Assembly: GCF_000225505.1 (NCBI RefSeq)
Contig: NZ_BACI01000050.1
Coordinates: forward strand, 124,001-188,000
DNA length: 64,000 nucleotides
Reading direction: 5' to 3'
Origin: Gordonia alkanivorans NBRC 16433
Lineage (GTDB): Bacteria; Actinomycetota; Actinomycetes; Mycobacteriales; Mycobacteriaceae
The notes below the pieces were generated by a model that saw only the letters and a program-made list of their open reading frames with translations, searched no databases and was not told the origin of the DNA. Positions 16,809 through 25,788 of the stretch are shown here, piece after piece (position 1 is the stretch's first letter; each line of letters begins with the position of its first letter). A program made the translations under genes and the position numbers.

Positions 16809-18995
16809 GTGACAATCGCCACGTCTCCCGAACAACAAGCCGTATGCCACAGTATCGAGTCCTGGGCGCGCGCCGCGAAGGTGACCGAACTCGTCCGTTC
16901 CGACCTCGACAAGCCGCGCGACCAGTGGACACAGCTGTTCGGTCAGCTCGCGGACTTCGGTGTGTTCGCGGCCGCGGTGCCGGAGGCGTCCGGTGGTCTC
17001 GGGGCGGGATTCGTCGACGTGGCGGCGATGGTCGAGCAGTGCGGCATCGAATTGGTCCCGGGGCCCGTCGTCCCGACGGTGACCGCTGCTATCGCGCTGT
17101 CCACCAGCGCCGATGCCCGGGCGCAGGCGCTCCTCGACCAGGTTCTCGAAGGTGCGCTACCCATCGTGACGCCGGTCGCGAGCCACGCCGGCGGGGCGGC
17201 CGCACCGCTGTCCGACGCCATCGACCTCGGGCTCGTCGGCGGCTACTCCGAGGGTGTCGCGGTCCTCGCGGCGCTCGACGTCCCCGGTCGCGAGGGTCGC
17301 TGGTGGATCCTCCCGCCGAACGTCGGCAGCGCCGACATCGCGCCGGAGACCCCGCTCGACGGCACCACCTCAGTGGCCCGCGTGCGCCTGACCGGTGTCA
17401 CCGCCGACGACCTCGTCGAACTACCCGATGCGCCGCTCGTCGAGGGGCTGCTGTCGGCGACGCTTGCTGCGTATCAGAGCGGCGTCACCCGCTGGACCCT
17501 CGACACCGCGGTCGACTACGCCAAGGTCCGCACACAGTTCGGTGCGCCGATCGGATCGTTCCAGGCGATCAAGCACATCTGTGCCGAGATGCTCTGCCGC
17601 AGCGAAGAGGTCACGGCCGTCGCATGGGACGTGGCCGGTGCGGTCGACGAGGTGCTCAACGCCTCCTCCGACGAACTCGCCTCTGCGCGAGAACAACTCG
17701 AGATCAGCCGGCTCGCCGCCGACGTCGTGGTGGCCCAGGCGCCCGCTGCCACGGCCAAGGACTGCATCCAGGTGCTCGGCGGGATCGGGTTCACCTTCGA
17801 ACACGACGCGCATCTCTACCTGCGGTCCGCACTCGCCGCGCAGGCGGCTCTGGACCATGCGCACGATGCCGCCACCGCGCTCGCCGACCGCGGGCTCGCC
17901 GGTGCACGCCGGCGCTTCGCCCTCGACCTGTCGCAGGTCGAGGACAAGCGGAACGAGGTCCGCGAGACGGTCGCACGCATCGCGGCGGCCGACGCCGACG
18001 ACCAGCGGCGCGTCCTCGCCGAGACCGGTTACCTCACCCCGCACTGGCCGGCGCCGTACGGACTCGGTGCCGATGCGGCCCTGCAGTTGCTCATCGACAC
18101 CGAACTCGACGCGGCCGGCGTCGTCCGGCCCGACCTCGTCATCGGCGCCTGGGCGATTCCGACGATCCTGTCCCACGGCACCGACGCGCAGCGCGAACGC
18201 TTCGTCGCCCCGACCCTCGCCGGCGAGATCGTCTGGTGCCAGCTGTTCAGCGAACCGGAGGCCGGTTCCGACCTCGCCGCGCTGCGTACCAAGGCGGAGC
18301 GCGTCGACGGCGGCTGGAGCCTGTCCGGTCAGAAGATCTGGACCTCGCAGGCGCACAACGCGCAGTGGGCCATCTGTCTGGCGCGCACCGACGCCGAGGC
18401 CCCCAAGAACAAGGGGATCACCTACTTCCTCGTCGACATGTCCTCGCCGGGCATCGACATCCGGCCGCTCCGCGAGCTGACCGGTCGCGCCAACTTCAAC
18501 GAGGTCTTCCTCGACGACGTCGTCGTGCCCGACGACTGCATGGTCGGCGAGGTGAACAACGGCTGGCGGTTGGCCCGCACGACCCTCGCGAACGAACGCG
18601 TGGCGATGGGCGGGTCCGGGCTCGGCAAGGAGATGGAGTCGCTGCTGCGTCAGGTGCAGGGCATGACGCGCGACCTCTCCGACGCCGAACGGGTGGCACT
18701 CGGCAGCCAGTTCGCCGACGCACATGTCGGTCGGGTCCTCGACGCCCGTGCCGCCACCCAGCAGCTCGCCGGACTCGACCCGGGTGCGCTGTCCAGCGTC
18801 CGCAAATTGATCGGTGTGCAGCACCGCCAGTCGGTGCCCGATCTCGCCCTGCGGCTCCTCGGCGTGCAGGGCCTGGCGGCCACCGATGCGTCCGACGCGG
18901 TGCTGCAGAACCGCTGTCTGTCGATCGCCGGTGGAACGACCCAGATTCTCAAGACCGCGGCGGCGGAACGCATTCTCGGTTTGCCGCGCGGCTGA
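16809..18995 (+). CDS. fadE34: Fused double-domain acyl-CoA dehydrogenase FadE34 (ChsE3)
   Basis: A 728-residue protein with two acyl-CoA dehydrogenase domains in one chain, the form known for FadE34 next to kstR in mycobacteria. That enzyme dehydrogenates a five-carbon steroid side-chain CoA. The first half (about 1-360) has RTQFGAPIGSFQAIKH and IQVLGGIGFTFEHDAHLYLR. The second half (about 370-728) has FSEPEAGSDLAALRTKA, SGQKIWTSQAHNAQWAI, NNGWRLARTTLANERVAMG and SIAGGTTQILKTAAAERILG. GTG 16809 has AGAGGA at 16797-16802. It is expressed from the KstR-controlled promoter opposite kstR. Confidence 0.94.
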   Translation: MTIATSPEQQAVCHSIESWARAAKVTELVRSDLDKPRDQWTQLFGQLADFGVFAAAVPEASGGLGAGFVDVAAMVEQCGIELVPGPVVPTVTAAIALSTSADARAQALLDQVLEGALPIVTPVASHAGGAAAPLSDAIDLGLVGGYSEGVAVLAALDVPGREGRWWILPPNVGSADIAPETPLDGTTSVARVRLTGVTADDLVELPDAPLVEGLLSATLAAYQSGVTRWTLDTAVDYAKVRTQFGAPIGSFQAIKHICAEMLCRSEEVTAVAWDVAGAVDEVLNASSDELASAREQLEISRLAADVVVAQAPAATAKDCIQVLGGIGFTFEHDAHLYLRSALAAQAALDHAHDAATALADRGLAGARRRFALDLSQVEDKRNEVRETVARIAAADADDQRRVLAETGYLTPHWPAPYGLGADAALQLLIDTELDAAGVVRPDLVIGAWAIPTILSHGTDAQRERFVAPTLAGEIVWCQLFSEPEAGSDLAALRTKAERVDGGWSLSGQKIWTSQAHNAQWAICLARTDAEAPKNKGITYFLVDMSSPGIDIRPLRELTGRANFNEVFLDDVVVPDDCMVGEVNNGWRLARTTLANERVAMGGSGLGKEMESLLRQVQGMTRDLSDAERVALGSQFADAHVGRVLDARAATQQLAGLDPGALSSVRKLIGVQHRQSVPDLALRLLGVQGLAATDASDAVLQNRCLSIAGGTTQILKTAAAERILGLPRG

Positions 18996-19066
18996 CCGGT
19001 CGCGGCTGCGCGAAACCGCAGATAAAGCCGGATCTCTACCCTCTGATGCGCCGACTCTGATACAAC

Positions 19067-19080
19067 TAGAACAAGTTCTA
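19067..19080. promoter_or_regulatory. KstR operator in front of the chsE1-ltp2 operon
   Basis: TAGAACAAGTTCTA is a full match to TNNAACNNGTTNNA and sits in a longer palindrome CTAGAACAAGTTCTAG. It is 34 bases before the fadE28 start, giving this operon its own steroid-responsive promoter after fadE34. Confidence 0.92.
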
Positions 19081-19114
19081 GTTCTGTAGTTCGCGCACGG
19101 TGAGGAGACGCAGG

Positions 19115-20239
19115 GTGGACTTTGCCCTGGACGGCACGGCGATCGCGGTTCGCGACGTCGCGGAGGACGTGTTCGCACGACGACAACCCGACTGGGAGTC
19201 GACCTTCGGCAGGCGGGATTCCGGTGGGTCGGGAGCAGGTGATCAGATCGGTGGCTTCGACACCGAGACCTGGCAGGCGCTCGTCGACGCCGGGCTGCTC
19301 GCGTTGCCGTTGCCGGCCGACCGCGACGGTGACGACGTCGACGAGGCGGGGCTGCTGCCGCTGTTCCGACGGATGGGGCGAGCCGCCGCGGTGACCCCCG
19401 CGCTCGGCACCCTGACCGCCGCGCTCGTCTTCGCCGAGGCCGCCGGGAACGGTGCGGACGTATGGTCGCGCTGGGGCGAGTCCCTGACCGCCGGGCGCTG
19501 GGCCGCCATCGCGATCGGTGAACACGGCGACCCGCTGACGCCGACTCCGCAGACCAGTGTCCGTGGCGGTCGCCTCAACGGCACGAAGGTCGGGGTCCTG
19601 CACGCCGAGGGTGCCTCGGTCCTGCTCGTCACGTCCGACGCCGGCGTCGTGGCCATCTCCCCGACGGCCGACGGTGTCACGCTCACGCGCACCCCGTCGT
19701 CGAGCGGTTGGGGCGAGTACACGGTCACCTTCGACGACGTCGCCGTCGACGATGCCGATGTCGTCAGTCGTGAGCTGTCGGTCCTGCGCGACCGGTACCG
19801 GCTCGCGCTGTGTGCCTACGCCGACGGTCTCGTCGCCGGGGCCACCCGGCTCACCGCCGACCACGTCTCGACGCGCGAACAGTTCGGCAAGCCGATCGCA
19901 CTGTTCCAGGCCGTCGGTCAGCAGCTCGCCGACATCTACGTCGTCGGTCGCTCGATGGACCTGTCCACCACCGCTGCCGCGTGGCGACTGTCCGAAGGCC
20001 TCGACGCTGCAACCGATCTCGGCGTCGCCGCGTACTGGCTCGCCGAGGAGATCCCGCCGACCCTGCGGGCGATGACCCACCTGCACGGCGGAATCGGCGT
20101 AGACATCACCTACCCGCTGCACCGGTACTTCTCCGTCGCCAAGGACCTCGCCCGCCTGGTGGGTGGGGCCGCCGTGCGGCTCGACGAACTCGCCGACATC
20201 ACCGAGGGCACTGCCCCGGCCGACCGAGTACAGGGGTGA
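19115..20239 (+). CDS. fadE28: Acyl-CoA dehydrogenase ChsE1 (FadE28)
   Basis: A 374-residue acyl-CoA dehydrogenase-like subunit. In mycobacteria FadE28 and FadE29 form the ChsE1-ChsE2 alpha2beta2 enzyme that dehydrogenates the last three-carbon steroid side chain, and the same gene order is kept here. Seen: REQFGKPIALFQAVGQQLADIYV near residue 269 (FAD-contact helix) and LHGGIGVDITYPLHRYFSVAKDL near the end. The N-terminal domain is divergent, as expected for the partner subunit. GTG 19115 has GAGGAG at 19102-19107. Two bases separate it from fadE29. Confidence 0.92.
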   Translation: MDFALDGTAIAVRDVAEDVFARRQPDWESTFGRRDSGGSGAGDQIGGFDTETWQALVDAGLLALPLPADRDGDDVDEAGLLPLFRRMGRAAAVTPALGTLTAALVFAEAAGNGADVWSRWGESLTAGRWAAIAIGEHGDPLTPTPQTSVRGGRLNGTKVGVLHAEGASVLLVTSDAGVVAISPTADGVTLTRTPSSSGWGEYTVTFDDVAVDDADVVSRELSVLRDRYRLALCAYADGLVAGATRLTADHVSTREQFGKPIALFQAVGQQLADIYVVGRSMDLSTTAAAWRLSEGLDAATDLGVAAYWLAEEIPPTLRAMTHLHGGIGVDITYPLHRYFSVAKDLARLVGGAAVRLDELADITEGTAPADRVQG

Positions 20240-20241
20240 GC

Positions 20242-21405
20242 ATGTTCATCGATCTGACGCCCGAGCAGCGCGCGCTGCGTGAGGAACTCCGGGAGTACTT
20301 CGCCGACCTGGTGACCCCGGAAGAAGCGAAGGTCATGCTGACCGAGCGGCACGGGCCCACCTACCGCAAGGTCATCAAGCGCATGGGCGACGACGGCTGG
20401 CTCGGCGTGGGCTGGCCGAAGGAGTTCGGCGGCAAGGGATTCGGGGAGATCGAACAGCAGATCTTCACCAACGAGGCCGTCCGGGCCGATGTCCCGCTGC
20501 CGTCGGTCACCCTGCAGACCGTCGGTCCGACCCTCCAGGTCCACGGGACCGAGGAGCAGAAGCGCATCTTCCTGCCCGCGATCCTCGCCGGCGATGTGCA
20601 CTTCGCCATCGGTTACACCGAACCCGAGGCCGGTACCGACCTGGCGTCGCTGAGTACCACCGCAGTGCTCGACGGCGACCACTACGTGGTCAACGGCCAG
20701 AAGATCTTCACCACCGGTGGGCATGACGCCGATTACATCTGGCTGGCCGTGCGCACCGACAAGGACGCGCCCAAGCACAAGGGCATCTCGATCCTCATCG
20801 TGGACACGAGGGATCCCGGGTTCAGCTGGACGCCGATCATCACCGCCGACGGTGCCCACCACGTGAACGCCACCTACTACCAGGACGTGAAGGTCCCGGT
20901 GACGATGCGCGTGGGCGAGGAAGGCGACGGTTGGAAGCTGATCACCACGCAGCTCAACCACGAGCGCGTCATGCTCGGACCGGCCGGACGCATCGACGGT
21001 CTGGCGGCCCGACTGCGTGCCTGGACGCAGCGTCCGGGTCCCGACGGCACCGTGATCGCGAAGCATCCCGACGTGCGCCGGGCGCTGGCCACCATCGACG
21101 CCTACGGCCGGATCAACGAACTGCTCAACTGGCAGGTCGCCTCCACCGGTGAGGCGATCTCCATGGCCGATGCCGCCGCGACGAAGGTGTTCTCCACCGA
21201 ACGCATCCAGTCGGTGTGCCGGATGGCGAACGAAATCATCGGCCGCTACGGCGATTTCACCGATCCGGAGACCGCCGCCCTGGTGGACTGGCTCGACGTC
21301 CAGCAGAAGCGCCACGTCGTCATCACCTTCGGCGGCGGGGTCAACGAGGTCATGCGCGACATGATCGCCACCGCCGGACTCGGACTCCCGAGGGCCAAGC
21401 GTTGA
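20242..21405 (+). CDS. fadE29: Acyl-CoA dehydrogenase ChsE2 (FadE29)
   Basis: A 387-residue protein with strong similarity to FadE29 (MFIDLTPEQRALR start, GVGWPKEFGGKGFG, GYTEPEAGTDLASL near residue 130, NGQKIFTTGGHDADYIW, ITTQLNHERVMLGPAGR, and C-terminal FGGGVNEVMRDMIA). It pairs with FadE28 to oxidise the three-carbon side-chain CoA. The length equals that of the mycobacterial protein. Its stop overlaps the TTG start of chsH2. Confidence 0.95.
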   Translation: MFIDLTPEQRALREELREYFADLVTPEEAKVMLTERHGPTYRKVIKRMGDDGWLGVGWPKEFGGKGFGEIEQQIFTNEAVRADVPLPSVTLQTVGPTLQVHGTEEQKRIFLPAILAGDVHFAIGYTEPEAGTDLASLSTTAVLDGDHYVVNGQKIFTTGGHDADYIWLAVRTDKDAPKHKGISILIVDTRDPGFSWTPIITADGAHHVNATYYQDVKVPVTMRVGEEGDGWKLITTQLNHERVMLGPAGRIDGLAARLRAWTQRPGPDGTVIAKHPDVRRALATIDAYGRINELLNWQVASTGEAISMADAAATKVFSTERIQSVCRMANEIIGRYGDFTDPETAALVDWLDVQQKRHVVITFGGGVNEVMRDMIATAGLGLPRAKR

Positions 21406-22454
21406 GCACCCCCGAGCTGACCGGTACCGAATTGACCGAAGACGAGGCGATCCGCGCTGCCGCGCAGACAATCATGGACGACGGTGCGAGTGCACCGGTG
21501 CGTGGGCGCGATCCGATCAACCAGCCGATGATCAACAACTGGGTCGAGGCGATGGGCGACGAGAACCCCATCTACGTCGACGATGCCGCGGCACGCGCTG
21601 CCGGACACCCCGGCGTGGTGGCGCCGCCGGCGATGGCCCAGGTGTGGACCATGCGCGGCCTCAACGGCGTACGCACGGCCGACGATCCGCTCGGACGCGC
21701 GACACAGCTCTTCGACGACGCGGGCTTCACCTCGGTGGTCGCGACCAACTGCGACACCGTGTACCACCGCTACATCCGGCCGGGCGAACAGGTGTCGTTG
21801 TCGGCCGAACTCATCGAGATCGTCGGCCCCAAGAACACCGCGCTCGGTGAGGGCTGGTTCTTCACCACGCGCAACGTGTGGTCGGTGCCTGACGAGAACG
21901 GTGTAGACGAGGTCGTCGCGGAGATGCGGTTCCGCATCCTCAAGTTCCGCCCGGCCGCGAAGGACGCTGCACCCGAGCCGGTTTCGTCTATACCCGACGA
22001 TCTCGACCCGGCCCGGTTGCTCAAGCCGAGCGTCTCACGCGACACCGCCTTCTTCTGGGAGGGCGTGGCGGCACACGAGCTGCGCATCCAGCGCGACGGC
22101 GAGGGCGCGCTGCGACACCCGCCGGTCCCGGCGACATGGAAGCCCCGCGAGGCCGACGGTTCGGTGCCGGAGACCGACTACGTGGTCGCGTCGGGAACCG
22201 GCACCGTCTACAGCTATGTGGTCCATCGTGCCCCCAAGGTCCCCGGCCGGCAGCTGCCGTTCGTCGTCGCCCTCGTAGAGCTCGACGAAGGTGTGCGGAT
22301 GCTGGGAGAACTGCGTGGCGTCGAACCGGAGGACGTGGAGATCGGCATGCCGGTGCGGGTGACCTTCCTGGACTTCCCGGCCCGCGACGACGCGGGGACG
22401 CCGGCGTGGACGCTGTACGCCTGGGAGCCGGCAAGCGAAGGGGGAGAAGCATGA
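21402..22454 (+). CDS. chsH2: ChsH2: MaoC-like hydratase subunit with DUF35 domain
   Basis: A 350-residue two-domain protein. The N-terminal hot-dog (MaoC-like) domain covers about 1-190 (INNWVEAMGDENPIYVDDAA). The C-terminal DUF35/OB-fold domain covers about 205-350 (FFWEGVAAHELRIQR, VVHRAPKVPGRQLPFVVALVEL). In the known system ChsH1-ChsH2 hydrates the three-carbon unsaturated steroid CoA, and the DUF35 part binds the aldolase Ltp2. Zinc-ribbon Cys residues are absent, as in known ChsH2. TTG 21402 is chosen because it gives a TTGA overlap and the family N-terminus. Confidence 0.94.
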   Translation: MSTPELTGTELTEDEAIRAAAQTIMDDGASAPVRGRDPINQPMINNWVEAMGDENPIYVDDAAARAAGHPGVVAPPAMAQVWTMRGLNGVRTADDPLGRATQLFDDAGFTSVVATNCDTVYHRYIRPGEQVSLSAELIEIVGPKNTALGEGWFFTTRNVWSVPDENGVDEVVAEMRFRILKFRPAAKDAAPEPVSSIPDDLDPARLLKPSVSRDTAFFWEGVAAHELRIQRDGEGALRHPPVPATWKPREADGSVPETDYVVASGTGTVYSYVVHRAPKVPGRQLPFVVALVELDEGVRMLGELRGVEPEDVEIGMPVRVTFLDFPARDDAGTPAWTLYAWEPASEGGEA

Positions 22455-22894
22455 CCAGTGTCGCCACTCCGGCGGTGAACGTCGGAACCGCCCTGCCGCC
22501 TTTGGTCATCGAAGCGACCCCGACCTTCGTCGTCGCGACGGCACTCGCCACCCGCGACTTCCAGGATGTGCATCACGACCGCGACCTCGCGCAGGCCAAG
22601 GGGTCCAAGGACATCTTCGTCAACATCCTGACCGACACCGGTCTGGTCGAGCGCTTCGTCACCGACTGGGCGGGACCCACCGCCCGAATCCGTTCGATCT
22701 CACTGAAACTGGGCGTGCCGTGGTACGCCTACGACTCGGTCACCTTCACCGGTGAGGTCACCGAGGTCGCCGACGACGGCCTGCTGACGGTCGCCGTCAC
22801 CGGAACCAATTCGCTGGGCAAGCACGTCATCTCGACGGTGACCCTCACCATCGGCGAGGGTGCCTCGAGTTCGTCGCAAGGGGAGGGGCACTGA
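22451..22894 (+). CDS. chsH1: ChsH1: MaoC-like hydratase subunit
   Basis: A 147-residue single hot-dog domain, partner of ChsH2. Seen: FQDVHHDRDLAQAKGSKDIF near residue 37, which holds the Asp/His hydratase pair, and RIRSISLKLGVPWYAYDSV. It overlaps chsH2 by four bases (ATGA) and its TGA shares a base with the ATG of ltp2. Its length is slightly above the mycobacterial protein because of a Ser-rich tail. Confidence 0.93.
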   Translation: MTSVATPAVNVGTALPPLVIEATPTFVVATALATRDFQDVHHDRDLAQAKGSKDIFVNILTDTGLVERFVTDWAGPTARIRSISLKLGVPWYAYDSVTFTGEVTEVADDGLLTVAVTGTNSLGKHVISTVTLTIGEGASSSSQGEGH

Positions 22895-24066
22895 TGGGCG
22901 GGTTGTCCGGACAGGCGGCTATCGCCGGCATCGGGGCCACCGAGTTCTCCAAGGACTCCGGGCGGAGCGAGCTGCGGCTCGCGGCGGAGGCGGTGTCGGC
23001 GGCGATCGCCGATGCGGGTCTGACCCCGGCCGACGTCGACGGACTCGTCACGTTCACCATGGACACCAACAGCGAGATCTCGGTCGCCCGGGCCGTCGGA
23101 ATCCCCGAGCTGACCTACTTCTCGCGGATTCACTACGGCGGCGGCGCAGCGTGCGCGACCGTGCAGCAGGCCGCGATGGCGGTGGCGACCGGGGTCGCCG
23201 ACGTCGTCGTCGCCTACCGTGCGTTCAACGAACGGTCGGGACTGCGGTTCGGACAGGTGAATTCGGCGGTCGCCAACCAGGAGAACTCCTCGGGCACGGA
23301 GAACGCCTTCAGCTACCCGCACGGGTTGTCGACGCCGGCGGCGTTCGTCGCGATGATCGCCCAGCGGTACATGCACGACTACGGCGCCACCAGTGAGGAT
23401 TTCGGCCGAATCGCGGTCGTCGACCGCAAGCATGCCGCGGTCAATCCAGACGCCTTCTTCTACGAGAAGCCGATCACCCTGGAGGACCACCAGAACTCCC
23501 GGTACATCGCCGAGCCGTTGCACCTGCTCGACTGCTGTCAGGAGTCCGACGGCGGTGTCGCGCTGGTCATCGTGTCGGCCGAGCGTGCCAAGGACCTGCC
23601 GAACACACCGGCCGTGATCGCTGCGGCCGCAGCCGGTTCCGCGGCCGACCAGTTCATCATGACCAGCTACTACCGCGACGAGCTGGCATCGCTGCCCGAG
23701 ATGGGTCTCGTCGGACGGCAGCTGTGGTCGCAGTCCGGCCTCGGTCCCGCGGACATGGACATGGCCGTCCTGTACGACCACTTCACCCCGTACACGCTCC
23801 TCCAGCTCGAGGAGCTGGGTTTCTGCGGACGCGGTGAGGCCAAGGACTTCGTCCGTGAACCCGGTGCCCTGGAGGTGGGCGGCCGCCTGCCGCTCAACAC
23901 CCACGGTGGCCAGCTCGGTGAGGCCTACATCCACGGCATGAACGGCATCGCCGAAGCCGTCCGTCAGATCCGGGGTACCTCCGTCAACCAGGTCGACGAC
24001 GCCGAGAAGGTCGTCGTCACCGCCGGAACGGGCGTCCCCACAAGCGGGTTGGTGCTCACCGCATGA
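22894..24066 (+). CDS. ltp2: Steroid side-chain aldolase Ltp2 (thiolase fold)
   Basis: A 390-residue thiolase-superfamily protein. Ltp2 cleaves the 17-hydroxy three-carbon steroid CoA by retro-aldol reaction, releasing propionyl-CoA and the androstene-dione. Seen: AIAGIGATEFSKDSGRSELRL at the N-terminus, YGGGAACATVQQAAMAVA near residue 83, VLYDHFTPYTLLQLEELGFC near residue 291, and LNTHGGQLGEAYIHGMNGI near residue 332. Last gene of the tightly overlapping operon from 19115. Confidence 0.95.
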   Translation: MGGLSGQAAIAGIGATEFSKDSGRSELRLAAEAVSAAIADAGLTPADVDGLVTFTMDTNSEISVARAVGIPELTYFSRIHYGGGAACATVQQAAMAVATGVADVVVAYRAFNERSGLRFGQVNSAVANQENSSGTENAFSYPHGLSTPAAFVAMIAQRYMHDYGATSEDFGRIAVVDRKHAAVNPDAFFYEKPITLEDHQNSRYIAEPLHLLDCCQESDGGVALVIVSAERAKDLPNTPAVIAAAAAGSAADQFIMTSYYRDELASLPEMGLVGRQLWSQSGLGPADMDMAVLYDHFTPYTLLQLEELGFCGRGEAKDFVREPGALEVGGRLPLNTHGGQLGEAYIHGMNGIAEAVRQIRGTSVNQVDDAEKVVVTAGTGVPTSGLVLTA

Positions 24067-24148
24067 CCGGAACCGCAGCCACCACCCACATCAGTCCCGA
24101 CCAGCCAGTCCAGTGCAACAACTCTCTTGAGAACGAGGAGCGCGCAGA

Positions 24149-25780
24149 ATGAAGTTCAACCTCGCCGATGTCTTCGAGACGGTCGCCGATTCGGTGCCCG
24201 AGCGGATCGCGCTCAGCTATCAGGGCCGCCAGATCAGCTACGCCGAACTCGACAAGCTGTCCAACCAGGTGGCACACCTGCTCTCGGGTTCGGGTATCGG
24301 CGCCTTCGACAACGTCGCACTGTTCCTCAAGAACAGCGTCGAACACGTCACCAGCCTCCTCGGCCTGCTGAAGGTCCGCGCGGTGCCGGTCAACATCAAT
24401 TACCGGTACACCAACGCCGAGCTGCAGTACATCTTCGACAACTCCGATTCGCGCGCGATCATCGTCGAACTCCCCGAGCACCAGCGCAGCGTCGCCGCGC
24501 TGCTCGCCGAGACGCCTACCGTCCGAACGGTGTTCGTCATCGGTGACGTCGTCGAGGAACTCACCGCGGCCGTCGCAGACCTGCCCGATGGACGCACCGT
24601 CGAGATCGTGTCCTTCGCCGAGGCCGACTCCAAGCCGGACAACCGCGACTTCGAGCCACGCAACGGCGAAGAGCTCTACCTGCTCTACACCGGTGGCACC
24701 ACGGGTTACCCCAAAGGCGTCATGTGGCAGCACGACGACTTCTTCCGCAAGCCGCTCTCGGGTGGCAACCCCTACGGTGATCCCCGCAAAGATCTCGAGG
24801 AGATCGGTACGGCGGTCAAGGATTTCCCGTCGATCGCGTTCCTGCTGGCGGCCCCGCTCATGCACGGCGCGGCGTCGTACTCGCTGTTCACCTTCTTCAC
24901 CCTCGGCGGCCGCCTGGTGATCCAGCGCGACTTCGACCCGGAGGCCATCGTCACCGAGGTCGAGAAGGAGAAGGTCAACATCGTCCTCATCGTCGGCGAC
25001 GCCATGGGCATGCCGCTGGTCGAGGAGCTGGAGAAGCGGAAGGATTCCGTCGACCTGTCGTCGATGTTCTCCATCACCTCCGGTGGTGCGATCTGGTCGC
25101 AGCATGTGCGTGACCGGATGCTCGCGGTGAAGCCGGATCTGGTGCTGCGCGACAACTTCGGCGCGTCCGAGTCGGGCAACGACGGCGAGATCATGATGGA
25201 CGACAACGGCAACCTGAAGGTGCCGCCGACCGACCGCATGATGGTCGTCGACGAGAGTCTCAACAAGATCGAGCCGGGCTCGGGCGACGTCGGGTACATC
25301 GCGCGCATCGGCAACGTTCCCCTCGGCTACTACAAGGACGAGGAGAAGACCGCCAAGACCTTCCCGACGCTGCCGGACGGCACCCGCATCTCGATCCTGG
25401 GTGACATGGGCACCGTCGAGGCCGACGGTTCGATCGTGTTCCTCGGCCGCGGCTCGCAATGCATCAACACCGGCGGCGAGAAGGTCTACGCCGAAGAGGT
25501 CGAGGCCACCCTGCACGCCCATCCGGCGGTCGCCGACGCGCTGGTCGTCCCGGTCCCCGACGAGAAGTACGGCCAGCGGGTCGCGGCGGTGATCTCACTC
25601 GCCGAGGGTGCCGAGGAGCCGTCGCTCGAGGAGATCCAGGAGCACTGCCGCGAGACCCTGGCCCGCTACAAGGTCCCGCGCACCGTCGTGTTCGTCGACG
25701 AGGTCAAGCGCACGCCGGCCGGCAAGGCCGACTACCGCTGGGCCAAGGCGGCCGCGGCCAAGGAGAGCGCACCGGTCTGA
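24149..25780 (+). CDS. Acyl-CoA synthetase, FadD19/FadD17-like
   Basis: A 543-residue ANL-superfamily ligase that forms acyl-CoA from acid, ATP and CoA. Seen: P-loop-like LLYTGGTTGYPKGVMW near residue 179, GASESGNDGE near residue 340, GDMGTVEADGSIVFLGRG (adenylate-binding Asp) near residue 417, and C-terminal KRTPAGKADYRWAK with the catalytic Lys. Its overall sequence resembles steroid side-chain ligases FadD19 and FadD17. It lies 82 bases after ltp2 with GAGGAG before the ATG, and no separate KstR site was found, so read-through from the chs operon is likely. Exact chain-length specificity is not decided. Confidence 0.88.
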   Translation: MKFNLADVFETVADSVPERIALSYQGRQISYAELDKLSNQVAHLLSGSGIGAFDNVALFLKNSVEHVTSLLGLLKVRAVPVNINYRYTNAELQYIFDNSDSRAIIVELPEHQRSVAALLAETPTVRTVFVIGDVVEELTAAVADLPDGRTVEIVSFAEADSKPDNRDFEPRNGEELYLLYTGGTTGYPKGVMWQHDDFFRKPLSGGNPYGDPRKDLEEIGTAVKDFPSIAFLLAAPLMHGAASYSLFTFFTLGGRLVIQRDFDPEAIVTEVEKEKVNIVLIVGDAMGMPLVEELEKRKDSVDLSSMFSITSGGAIWSQHVRDRMLAVKPDLVLRDNFGASESGNDGEIMMDDNGNLKVPPTDRMMVVDESLNKIEPGSGDVGYIARIGNVPLGYYKDEEKTAKTFPTLPDGTRISILGDMGTVEADGSIVFLGRGSQCINTGGEKVYAEEVEATLHAHPAVADALVVPVPDEKYGQRVAAVISLAEGAEEPSLEEIQEHCRETLARYKVPRTVVFVDEVKRTPAGKADYRWAKAAAAKESAPV

Positions 25781-25788
25781 CCCGGCGC

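Noticed and set aside
16529-19060. An 843-codon open frame on the + strand overlapping fadE34
   Set aside because: It is Arg/Pro-rich, lacks any family motif, and is a shadow frame of fadE34, which has complete acyl-CoA dehydrogenase motifs.
17421-19178. A 585-codon open frame on the - strand
   Set aside because: Antisense shadow of fadE34 with no recognisable domain.
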